5,405 nucleotides of DNA from Thermomicrobiaceae bacterium (GTDB lineage: Bacteria > Chloroflexota > Chloroflexia > Thermomicrobiales > Thermomicrobiaceae), in contig SLFF01000020.1 of the NCBI GenBank assembly GCA_007124395.1, positions 1 to 5,405 of the forward strand, in the 5' to 3' direction. The notes beneath the pieces are model-generated. The model was given only the letters and a program-made list of their open reading frames with translations. It did no database searches and was not told the origin of the DNA. Below, one piece after another: positions 1 through 5,037 of the stretch (the first letter of the stretch is position 1; every line of letters begins with the position of its first letter). The position numbers were made by a program, and so were the translations under genes.

Positions 1-233
1 TCATTGACGCCTTCGATTTCCGCGAGGTACTGGAGAAGGTACGGATCGACGTCAGCCGCTCGCACTTCTGGGATATCTCGGCAGTCGAGGCGCTGGATAA
101 AGTGATCCTCAAGTTCCGCCGTGAAGGAACCGAAGTAGAATTGTTCGGTATGAACGAGGCAACGTCCACGATTGTAGATAAGCTGGCCATACACGACGAC
201 CCGGACGCGATCGATATGATGTCGAAGCACTAG
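1..233 (+). CDS. SulP-family anion transporter, C-terminal STAS domain (partial, 5' end outside window)
   Basis: The open frame enters at the left edge (first full codon at 3) and ends at TAG 231-233, giving the last 76 residues of a longer protein. The stretch VRIDVSRSHFWDISAVEAL, followed by a helix (DKVILKFRREG), a beta strand (TEVELFGMN) and another helix, matches the STAS domain that ends SulP sulfate/bicarbonate/dicarboxylate transporters. The Asp-Ile-Ser at visible residues 24-26 sits where anti-sigma-antagonist STAS domains carry their phosphorylatable serine. The membrane part must lie upstream of the window, so the substrate cannot be read. A stand-alone STAS protein is possible, but the following stress-protein gene and the fit to SulP C-termini favour the transporter. 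The next gene begins 22 nt later on the same strand, so co-transcription is likely. Confidence 0.8.
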   Translation, partial: IDAFDFREVLEKVRIDVSRSHFWDISAVEALDKVILKFRREGTEVELFGMNEATSTIVDKLAIHDDPDAIDMMSKH

Positions 234-241
234 CCAGAACT

Positions 242-245
242 GGAG
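242..245 (+). promoter_or_regulatory. Ribosome binding site for the universal stress protein gene
   Basis: GGAG lies 10 nt before ATG 256, in the 22-nt gap after the SulP stop. An ATG at 248-250 is out of frame and too close to the GGAG, so 256 is the supported start. Confidence 0.65.
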
Positions 246-255
246 TAATGCGCCG

Positions 256-1122
256 ATGAACCAAATCCTGGCCTGCATCGACGGATCGAGCTACTCCGAA
301 AGTGTGTGTGACCACGCGGCTTGGGCCGCAAAGCGTCTGGATGCGTCCATCACGGTCGTCCACACGCTCAGCCCCAACAACGCCCAGTCAGCCCCGGCAG
401 ACTGGAGTGTCATCCTCGGGTGGGGTGAACACGAAGAGTTGCTCGAAGAGCTCACGTCGCTCGATGAATCACGCGCCAGACTGGCCCAGAAACAGAGCCG
501 GATCATCCTGGATCAGGCCATCGCCCACTTGAACGAGGCCGGGGTTGCGGACGTCAAGAGCCGGCAGCGTCAGGGCGAACTCGTCGATACCGTGCTCTTG
601 ATGGAAGAAGAGGCCGAACTGGTCGCCATCGGCAAGCGGGGCGAGGGAGCAGATGGCGCCTCCGAGCATCTCGGCCGCAATCTGGAGCGAGTGGTTCGCG
701 CCAGTCGCAAGCCAATTCTTGTTGCCTCCCGGACGTTCAAGCCGATCAAACGGTTCATGATCGCCTACGACGCTGGTCCGAGCGCCAAACGTGCCGTGAC
801 CGCGATTACCCGTATGCCGTTGCTCAGGGATCTCGAGTGTCACTTGCTGATGGTTGGACAGGGGAGCCCGATCGCTGAAGCGCAGCTCAACGAAGCCAGC
901 GACAAGCTCCGTGAGGCTGGATTCAGCGTGTCCCAGGCAATCAAGCCTGGCCAGACAGACGATGTGATTGCATCTGAGACGAGTGCGAACGATATCGATT
1001 TGCTGGTGATGGGTGCCTACAACCACTCGCGATTTCGATCGCTGATCATCGGAAGCACCACCAACGCGACATTGCGCAATTGCCGGATACCGGTGCTGCT
1101 CTTCCGATCGAACCCCGCTTAA
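256..1122 (+). CDS. Universal stress protein, two tandem UspA domains
   Basis: A 288-residue cytoplasmic protein built from two Usp domains, about 1-158 and 164-288. That is roughly twice a single UspA (about 140-150 residues). Domain 1 opens with the beta strand and Asp of ILACIDGSSYSE and has a late glycine-rich segment GKRGEGADGASEHLG (126-140). Domain 2 opens with FMIAYDAGPSAKRAV and ends with MGAYNHSRFRSLIIGSTT (252-269), close to the family ATP-binding pattern G-2x-G-9x-G-(S/T). The second glycine of that pattern is Asn256 here. Domain 1 carries a long insert rich in Glu and Leu (about 56-90), probably helical. Family members bind ATP or act in stress adaptation. Placement 22 nt after a SulP gene suggests it modulates or accompanies that transporter; this is inference. 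The assignment to the Usp family is firm, the physiological role is not. Confidence 0.92.
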   Translation: MNQILACIDGSSYSESVCDHAAWAAKRLDASITVVHTLSPNNAQSAPADWSVILGWGEHEELLEELTSLDESRARLAQKQSRIILDQAIAHLNEAGVADVKSRQRQGELVDTVLLMEEEAELVAIGKRGEGADGASEHLGRNLERVVRASRKPILVASRTFKPIKRFMIAYDAGPSAKRAVTAITRMPLLRDLECHLLMVGQGSPIAEAQLNEASDKLREAGFSVSQAIKPGQTDDVIASETSANDIDLLVMGAYNHSRFRSLIIGSTTNATLRNCRIPVLLFRSNPA

Positions 1123-1129
1123 AGAGAAA

Positions 1130-1152
1130 GGGAAGGGTCGATGACCCTCCCC
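1130..1152 (-). terminator. Rho-independent terminator of the minus-strand ThDP enzyme gene
   Basis: A stem-loop with a GAT/ATC loop (1140-1142): six pairs (1134-1139 with 1143-1148), one A/C mismatch, then three G-C pairs (1130-1132 with 1150-1152). Read on the minus strand, it is followed by the U-rich tract TTTCTCTTT (complement of 1121-1129). It lies 54 nt past the stop of the minus-strand gene and overlaps no coding sequence. On the plus strand it has no T-run behind it, so it mainly serves the minus transcript. Confidence 0.72.
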
Positions 1153-1163
1153 TGCCAGCATAC

Positions 1164-1187
1164 GGGAGGGCTGATTGCCCTCCCTTT
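1164..1187 (+). terminator. Terminator stem-loop of the SulP/Usp transcript
   Basis: GGGAGGGC (1164-1171) pairs perfectly with GCCCTCCC (1177-1184) around a 5-nt loop. Only three Ts (1185-1187) follow, then GCC and ATTT. The stem is strong but the T tract is short. It is 42 nt downstream of the Usp stop, in the convergent gap, which fits a plus-strand terminator that also blocks incoming minus transcription. Confidence 0.65.
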
Positions 1188-1205
1188 GCCATTTCCGGAA
1201 TTAGG

Positions 1206-2840
1206 CTATTGCTTCTGCCCCCGGCGAACCAGATGCCACATTGAGGGCATCTCACCGACCGGCACTTCAATCAGCGTCGGCGCATCGCTCTTCATGGCTT
1301 CTTCCATGGCGGAGCGCAGTCCGTCCGGTCCTTCGGCCTTGATGCCCTGAACTCCGAACGCCTCGGCGGTCTTGGCGACCTCCGGGTTGTACAGATCAGA
1401 GGCGATCGTGCGGCCGTTGAACGACTGCTGCTGGATGCGCTTGACGTTGCCGTAGGCACCATCATTGAACACAACGCAGATCATGTTGATGTTGAACTTG
1501 GCCATCGTGGAGAGTTCCTGAACGTTGTAGTAGAACCCGCCGTCACCGTTGATGGAGACAACCTTCTGGTTCGGGTTGCCTACCTGGGCGCCGAGCGCCG
1601 TGGCGAAACCAAACCCGAGCGTGCCCTGATAGCCGGAACCGATGAATGTCCGCGGTTCATAGACCGGGAAGCCAACGGAAGAGTAGTAGCCGACCTGGGT
1701 GCTCTCGTTGACGACGATGCCGTCATCCGGCAGCACGTCACGAATCGCCTGTGCGTAGGACGCCTGCGGCTGAACTTCGAAGAGCAGGTCTTCGTAGTGC
1801 GACTTCAGGGTCTCCAGCTCTTCCTTGCGGGATTCGCGCGACTTGTTGTGCTTGCCGACACGCTCGATCAGCTCGGAGAGGCCCAGCTTGGCGTCGGCAA
1901 CGATGCCGATATCCGGCGTCGTGTTGCGGCCGATCTCTTCATTGTCGATATCCATCTGGATGACGGTCTGTCCGCCACCCGGCGCCCATTCGGCGTTGCT
2001 CGGCTGCAGGAAGCGGGTTCCAACAACCAGAACGGCGTCGGACTTCGGCGTCAGATCCGGTCCGGCCAGCATGCTCATAGCCAGGTGATGCCGGGCAGAG
2101 ATGGAGCCCTTGCCGTTGACTGACATAACAACCGGTGCTTCGAGCATCTCGGCGAGCTCTTTGAGCTCATCCCATGCTTCGGCACGCAGCACGCCGCCAC
2201 CAACATAGATAATTGGTCGCTCAGCCTTGCCGAGTGCCTCGGCAGCCTTCTCGATCATGTCCGAATCTGGCTTGACGCGCTCGATCTCCGGCATTCCGAA
2301 AATGTCCATGTCTGCCTGCGCCTGCAGCACATCCGGCGGAACTTCGATGTGAACCGGGCGGACGTGCCCGCTCATCATCTGCTTGAAGGCTTCGTGGACC
2401 ATGCCCGGCACGTCTTCCGGCTTCATGGCACGCTCGGCCCACTTGGTGACCGCGGCCATCATCTCCAGCTGGTGTGGGATCTCGTGCAGCTCACCACGTC
2501 CAACGCCGATCAGATCGGAGCGGATCTGCCCCGAGATGCTCATCACTGGCGAGGAGCAGGCGTAGGCAGTGGAGAGCCCAGCCATACCGTTCAGCAGGCC
2601 AGGACCAGGGACCATCACCGCGATACCGGGCTTACCGGTGGTGCGGGCATAGCCATCGGCCATATACGTAGTGGCCTGTTCGTGTCGGGTGTGGACAATC
2701 TTGAGGTCGCCATTTGCCTGGAGGTCGTAGAGGCCGTCGAACAGCCAGTCGAGCTGAATGCCCGGCAGGCCGAAGATCGTATCGACGCCATGTTTCTTCA
2801 GAGACTGGGCGAGCGCCTGCCCGCCAGTAAGTTTCGCCAC
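1206..2840 (-). CDS. Thiamine-diphosphate-dependent enzyme, acetolactate synthase-like large subunit
   Basis: A 544-residue protein with the three-domain layout of the acetolactate synthase/pyruvate oxidase superfamily. The N-terminal PYR domain (about 1-170) has GLPGIQLDWLFD and the catalytic glutamate in RHEQ (Glu54). A central domain (about 190-330) has IIYVGGGVLRAEAWDEL and LVVGTRF. The C-terminal PP domain (about 360-535) carries the ThDP/Mg motif GDG (432-434), 24 residues, then Asn459-Asp460. In these enzymes Glu54 activates the ThDP ylide for decarboxylation and carboligation of 2-oxo acids. Start choice: GTG 2840 has AGAGGAG 8 nt upstream, and the 16 extra residues of the GTG at 2888 look non-coding. 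No small regulatory subunit (ilvN/ilvH) or other branched-chain gene is in view, which argues against the biosynthetic enzyme. The NDGAYGNVKRIQQ stretch differs from typical IlvB. The cofactor class is firm; the substrate is unknown. Its transcript probably starts near 3040 and ends at the 1130-1152 stem-loop. Confidence 0.92.
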   Translation of the reverse strand: MAKLTGGQALAQSLKKHGVDTIFGLPGIQLDWLFDGLYDLQANGDLKIVHTRHEQATTYMADGYARTTGKPGIAVMVPGPGLLNGMAGLSTAYACSSPVMSISGQIRSDLIGVGRGELHEIPHQLEMMAAVTKWAERAMKPEDVPGMVHEAFKQMMSGHVRPVHIEVPPDVLQAQADMDIFGMPEIERVKPDSDMIEKAAEALGKAERPIIYVGGGVLRAEAWDELKELAEMLEAPVVMSVNGKGSISARHHLAMSMLAGPDLTPKSDAVLVVGTRFLQPSNAEWAPGGGQTVIQMDIDNEEIGRNTTPDIGIVADAKLGLSELIERVGKHNKSRESRKEELETLKSHYEDLLFEVQPQASYAQAIRDVLPDDGIVVNESTQVGYYSSVGFPVYEPRTFIGSGYQGTLGFGFATALGAQVGNPNQKVVSINGDGGFYYNVQELSTMAKFNINMICVVFNDGAYGNVKRIQQQSFNGRTIASDLYNPEVAKTAEAFGVQGIKAEGPDGLRSAMEEAMKSDAPTLIEVPVGEMPSMWHLVRRGQKQ

Positions 2841-2848
2841 GGATCGTG

Positions 2849-2855
2849 CTCCTCT
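2849..2855 (-). promoter_or_regulatory. Ribosome binding site deciding the GTG 2840 start
   Basis: On the minus strand AGAGGAG lies 8 nt before GTG 2840. No comparable site precedes the in-frame GTG at 2888. The site directly follows a 16-bp inverted repeat (2859-2874), so its access could be affected by leader folding. Confidence 0.8.
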
Positions 2856-2893
2856 CGGTGCATTAATAAATGCAACGCATAGTAACACCGGGT

Positions 2894-2907
2894 GCGTTAC
2901 GCGTTAC
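2894..2907. repeat. Perfect tandem 7-mer (GCGTTAC twice)
   Basis: GCGTTAC occurs twice in direct succession at 2894-2900 and 2901-2907. On the minus-strand RNA each copy (GTAACGC) could pair with the same GTGTTAC at 2882-2888, giving two alternative hairpins. An inverted GTAAC lies at 2882-2886. It could also be a protein-binding site; no function is proven. Confidence 0.5.
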
Positions 2908-3046
2908 CCCGGTCCTGGCAACATCTGCCAGGAGTGATCAACGAGACCATTGACCCCGGGATTCAGCAGTGAACGCCCTGGCGTGGACATGTATCACGTC
3001 GTCAAATCAATAAGGCAGCAAAGTTGTCTGATGCACTGCCCGACGA

Positions 3047-3075
3047 ATTGTAATGCGGCGCGTCCAATTTGTGAA
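3047..3075 (-). promoter_or_regulatory. Sigma70-type promoter for the ThDP enzyme gene
   Basis: On the minus strand a -35 box TTCACA (3070-3075, 5 of 6 to TTGACA) is followed after exactly 17 nt by a -10 box TACAAT (3047-3052, 5 of 6 to TATAAT). It stands in the gap between the hydrolase stop (3116) and the ThDP gene, oriented toward the latter. It is the best promoter match I found in the window. The predicted transcription start is about 3040. Confidence 0.68.
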
Positions 3076-3115
3076 CGACAGACCGTGATCGAACCGGGAA
3101 TTGCCTCGGAATGGC

Positions 3116-3940
3116 TCAGGATGGCAACTCGGAGACGAACCGGTTCAGCAGATCGTTGAAGTAGCCCGGGTTGTCAACCGGGGCACCGTGCCCGGCATCG
3201 GGAACCACATCCCGCTGGGCGTGAGGAATGCACTCGGCGACAGCATCGGTCAACACTCGATAGAGCGTCCGGGTGTTCTCTCCTCTAACGATCAGCGCTG
3301 GTGGCTGTAGCCCAGCCATCGGGCCCGGGCCGGGATCGAAGGCCACCACCGCATCCAGCCAGGCTGGGGCCGCATGGATGTTGTGTCGCCACTCTTCGAG
3401 CCGCCGCCGGCCGAGCTTCTTCTTCCAGTCCTCACCCAGGCGTGGATAGACAAACTCCCCGAGCGCGCCATCGACATCATCCTCAGCCAGCAGTTCACGA
3501 GTACGGGTCGCTTCATCGATCAACCGCTGTCCCGCATCCTCACCGACCAGCGAGGGGATCGAAGGTTCGGCCAGAATCAGCCCCAGACAGCGTTCCGGTC
3601 GCATCAACCCAAGTGCCAGTGCTACGGTTGCTCCGAGCGAGTTGCCGATCACCAGGGCCTGATCGATCTCCTCGGCATCGAGGACTGCGATCATGTCCAG
3701 CGCGGCCTCTTCGATATCCGGGGGACTGGAGAGATCGCTGCTCTTGCCATGTCCGCGAAACAGCGGGGCCACCCAGCGATATTCCGGCATCCGGAGCATC
3801 TGATGTACCCAGTTCGATGAACCGACCAGCACACCGTGCAACGCCAGCACAGGCAACTCAGAGCCGGTCTCAGCCCGGAACTCGTAGGCGATCTGCCCAC
3901 CATCAGTCGTGGCGGCATAGCGAAGCTCGTTGATTGTCAC
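3116..3940 (-). CDS. Alpha/beta hydrolase fold protein
   Basis: A 274-residue protein of normal length for a single-domain alpha/beta hydrolase. Visible features are the oxyanion His-Gly in VLALHG (35-36), a strand and loop WVAPLFRGHGKSS (57-68), the nucleophile elbow GNSLG with Ser101, a cap region (about 128-195), the strand ALIVRGEN (215-222), and the catalytic His251 in VPDAGHGAPVDNP. The usual acid after strand 7 is not an Asp: the sequence is RGENTRTL, so Glu221, or Glu125 after strand 6, is the candidate. GTG 3940 is chosen because similarity to the fold begins right there. A weak GAAGGG sits 9 nt upstream, and the open frame beyond it (up to 4135) reads like non-coding or remnant sequence. 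Substrate unknown; esterase, lactonase or C-C hydrolase are all possible. A separate promoter downstream drives the next gene, so any link to the ThDP enzyme is only by position. Confidence 0.88.
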   Translation of the reverse strand: MTINELRYAATTDGGQIAYEFRAETGSELPVLALHGVLVGSSNWVHQMLRMPEYRWVAPLFRGHGKSSDLSSPPDIEEAALDMIAVLDAEEIDQALVIGNSLGATVALALGLMRPERCLGLILAEPSIPSLVGEDAGQRLIDEATRTRELLAEDDVDGALGEFVYPRLGEDWKKKLGRRRLEEWRHNIHAAPAWLDAVVAFDPGPGPMAGLQPPALIVRGENTRTLYRVLTDAVAECIPHAQRDVVPDAGHGAPVDNPGYFNDLLNRFVSELPS

Positions 3941-3974
3941 CTGGGCTGACCCTTCGATTCTCGATAGTCCCGCA

Positions 3975-4129
3975 TCAATTGACGTGCTCCAGCAGCACCG
4001 CGATATTCTCCCACCCGAAGGCGGTTTCTTCCAGTGGCTTCTGGCCGATAGTGACGACATGAGTGGCGACCCCGGGGGGGCGTCGTCGGGTCTAGCTGAG
4101 CGCGTGCGGAACGTTGATCTGGCAATCAT
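3975..4129 (-). pseudogene. Remnant of a GNAT acetyltransferase, internally deleted and frameshifted
   Basis: Two pieces of a GNAT protein appear in different minus frames. From ATG 4129, the frame reads an N-terminal piece containing FRTRSARPDDAP, like the opening strand of GNAT proteins (compare PTIRPATPSDV in the intact neighbour). From 4070 to the stop TGA at 3975-3977, another frame reads VATHVVTIGQKP, then LEETAFGWENIAVLLE. This matches the tail of the intact GNAT, IEETAFGWPDIRRLLE. DNA similarity is also visible: CCGAAGGC then TCTTC on the plus strand at both sites. The join lies near a C4-G7 run (4070-4080). About 100 residues of the core fold, including the acetyl-CoA loop, are absent, so it cannot be active. 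The C-terminal match is strong; the N-terminal match is short and less sure. It lies 34 nt before the hydrolase start. Confidence 0.6.
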
Positions 4130-4207
4130 TGTCAAAATACGAAGCGCCGGGCGCCGGACGTAGTCATTACTACTCTAGAGAGATTCCCATTCTTCTCGTG
4201 AAACCCC

Positions 4208-4247
4208 GGTTTGTCGCCGGGTGTGTGTGATGGTTCATCGACAAACC
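4208..4247. repeat. Inverted repeat, 9-bp perfect arms
   Basis: GGTTTGTCG (4208-4216) and CGACAAACC (4239-4247) are perfect reverse complements with 22 nt between them. The left arm can instead take part in a CCCGG/CCGGG hairpin (4205-4209 with 4217-4221). No T-run follows on either strand, so it is not a typical intrinsic terminator. It could be an RNA stem, a binding site, or part of a short repeat family. Confidence 0.5.
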
Positions 4248-4271
4248 CATCGCAAGCCACTCTTCAAGAAC

Positions 4272-4306
4272 CTCTCTGAGCTCGATTCGACATTCATCTC
4301 AGGGAG
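4272..4306 (-). terminator. Weak stem-loop after the GNAT gene, possible terminator
   Basis: CTCTCTGAG (4272-4280) and CTCAGGGAG (4298-4306) pair over nine positions. One is a G-U on the plus-strand RNA and a mismatch on the minus-strand RNA. It begins 15 nt past the GNAT stop in the minus direction. The following GGTTCTT is not a real U-run, so termination efficiency is doubtful. Confidence 0.3.
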
Positions 4307-4321
4307 ACGCTAGTGCGGGTC

Positions 4322-4939
4322 TTACTCGGCTTCCTGGTCCACAGACTCAGCCTCTTCTGACGGTTCCTCGCTATCGTCGGGCCCTTCTTCCAGCAAACGC
4401 CTGATGTCTGGCCATCCGAAGGCCGTCTCTTCGATCTCCGTCTCGCTGAAGGTTCGCGTTCGCTTGCCAACCTCTTCAGCTCCGAGCCGCCGGAACACGT
4501 CATTGGTGGGGCTCTCGGTAAACGCCCAGAGGAGCAGGCCCTGCTGGGCGTTCTCACTCATGATCTGGGCGACGTACTGGAGTAGCTTTCGCCCAATTCC
4601 GGAATGTTGATGTTTCCCATCAACATATATGGCATATACCTCGCTGGAGTAGGTCGGATTGTCGGATCGTTCCGGTCCAGCCGCGACGAAGGCGACAATG
4701 CCATCCCGCGGATGATCGGCCACCAGCACATATGGGCCTGAATCACCGCCAGCGACCAGGCGCATCCAGGTGCGCTCCCGCTCCGAACGCTTCAGGTTCT
4801 TCAGCAGATCAGCGGGGACGACATCTTGATAGGTTGCTCTCCACCCATCAACATGTATGCGGGCGATGGTACGGACGTCGGATGGGGTGGCCGGGCGAAT
4901 AGTCGGGCTGCTCAGTTGTTCCCAATCGTCGAAGAACAT
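4322..4939 (-). CDS. GNAT-family N-acetyltransferase with acidic C-terminal tail
   Basis: A 205-residue cytoplasmic acetyltransferase. The N-terminal strand and helix are TIRPATPSDVRTIARIHVDG (13-32). The sequence YVLVADHPRDGIVAFVAAG (70-88) gives strands 2-3. Motif A spans VYAIYVDGKHQHSGIGRKLL (101-120) and contains the acetyl-CoA pyrophosphate loop Gln111-His-Ser-Gly-Ile-Gly116. WAFTESPTNDVFRRLGAEEVG (138-158) is motif B with the usual Asn before the last helix. The core ends near residue 184 (FGWPDIRRLLEE), and about 20 Glu/Asp-rich residues follow, which most family members lack. The substrate (amine, antibiotic, protein N-terminus or metabolite) cannot be predicted. ATG 4939 is the only good in-frame start. 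It has only a weak GGAA 11 nt upstream. No strong promoter is visible in the 98-nt gap before it. Confidence 0.9.
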   Translation of the reverse strand: MFFDDWEQLSSPTIRPATPSDVRTIARIHVDGWRATYQDVVPADLLKNLKRSERERTWMRLVAGGDSGPYVLVADHPRDGIVAFVAAGPERSDNPTYSSEVYAIYVDGKHQHSGIGRKLLQYVAQIMSENAQQGLLLWAFTESPTNDVFRRLGAEEVGKRTRTFSETEIEETAFGWPDIRRLLEEGPDDSEEPSEEAESVDQEAE

Positions 4940-5037
4940 CAGATGCCATTTCCGTGTTTCATAGTTTGCGATCGCCTGTTCGTCTGCTGATCGCGGCGAA
5001 GATTGCCTGATACCTGATGACTGGGTGAGTGCAAAGG

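Larger units (their letters stand above)
2841..3040 (-). promoter_or_regulatory. Long structured 5' leader of the ThDP enzyme gene
   Basis: If transcription starts about 7 nt past the -10 box, the leader is about 200 nt. Three hairpins follow each other on the minus-strand RNA. First, TCCTGGCA pairs with TGCCAGGA (2913-2933; 8 bp, 5-nt loop). Second, GTAACGC pairs with GTGTTAC (2882-2900; 7 pairs including one G-U, 5-nt loop). Third, TGCATT pairs with AATGCA (2859-2874; 6 bp, 4-nt loop), ending 4 nt before the Shine-Dalgarno. None is followed by a T-run, so translation or stability control, or protein binding to the DNA, is more likely than termination. It does not match the thiamine riboswitch or T-box consensus that I know. 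The hairpins are seen; the regulatory role is inferred. Confidence 0.45.
4130..4321. other. Non-coding gap between intact GNAT and GNAT remnant
   Basis: No convincing gene on either strand. It holds a tandem GCGCCGG pair (4144-4157), a small inverted repeat GTAGT/ACTAC (4160-4173) touching the palindrome CTCTAGAG (4173-4180), a short GT run (4221-4229), and the two larger inverted repeats listed separately. A TTGACA on the minus strand (4130-4135) has no acceptable -10 partner. The promoter of the hydrolase, if it has its own, is not evident. Confidence 0.6.

Noticed and set aside
469..1161. Long minus-strand frame opposite the Usp gene
   Set aside because: Its translation resembles no known protein, while the plus frame has clear Usp motifs; it also runs through the terminator region.
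2349..2882. Plus-strand frame opposite the ThDP enzyme N-terminus
   Set aside because: Antisense shadow of a well-conserved ThDP domain, without its own ribosome binding site or motif.
2841..2888. GTG at 2888 as the start of the ThDP enzyme (16 more residues)
   Set aside because: No ribosome binding site, and the extension reads through the leader hairpin and the strong Shine-Dalgarno that serves GTG 2840.
2841..3040. Thiamine riboswitch or T-box in the leader
   Set aside because: The conserved CUGAGA/ACCUGAUCUGG elements of the former and the AGGGUGGNACCGCG element of the latter are absent.
4130..4135. Perfect TTGACA on the minus strand as a -35 box for the hydrolase
   Set aside because: Nothing resembling a -10 box lies 15-19 nt downstream.
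4230..4313. Plus-strand 27-codon frame in the non-coding gap
   Set aside because: No ribosome binding site (it follows a GT run), no recognisable product, antisense to everything nearby.
4968..4975. GCGATCGC octamer like the cyanobacterial HIP1 repeat
   Set aside because: A single copy noticed; expected by chance in GC-rich DNA, and nothing else suggests a cyanobacterium.
5007..5035. TTTGCA-17-TATCAG on the minus strand as a GNAT promoter
   Set aside because: Both boxes are poor matches and it starts directly at the DoxX stop; too weak to call.
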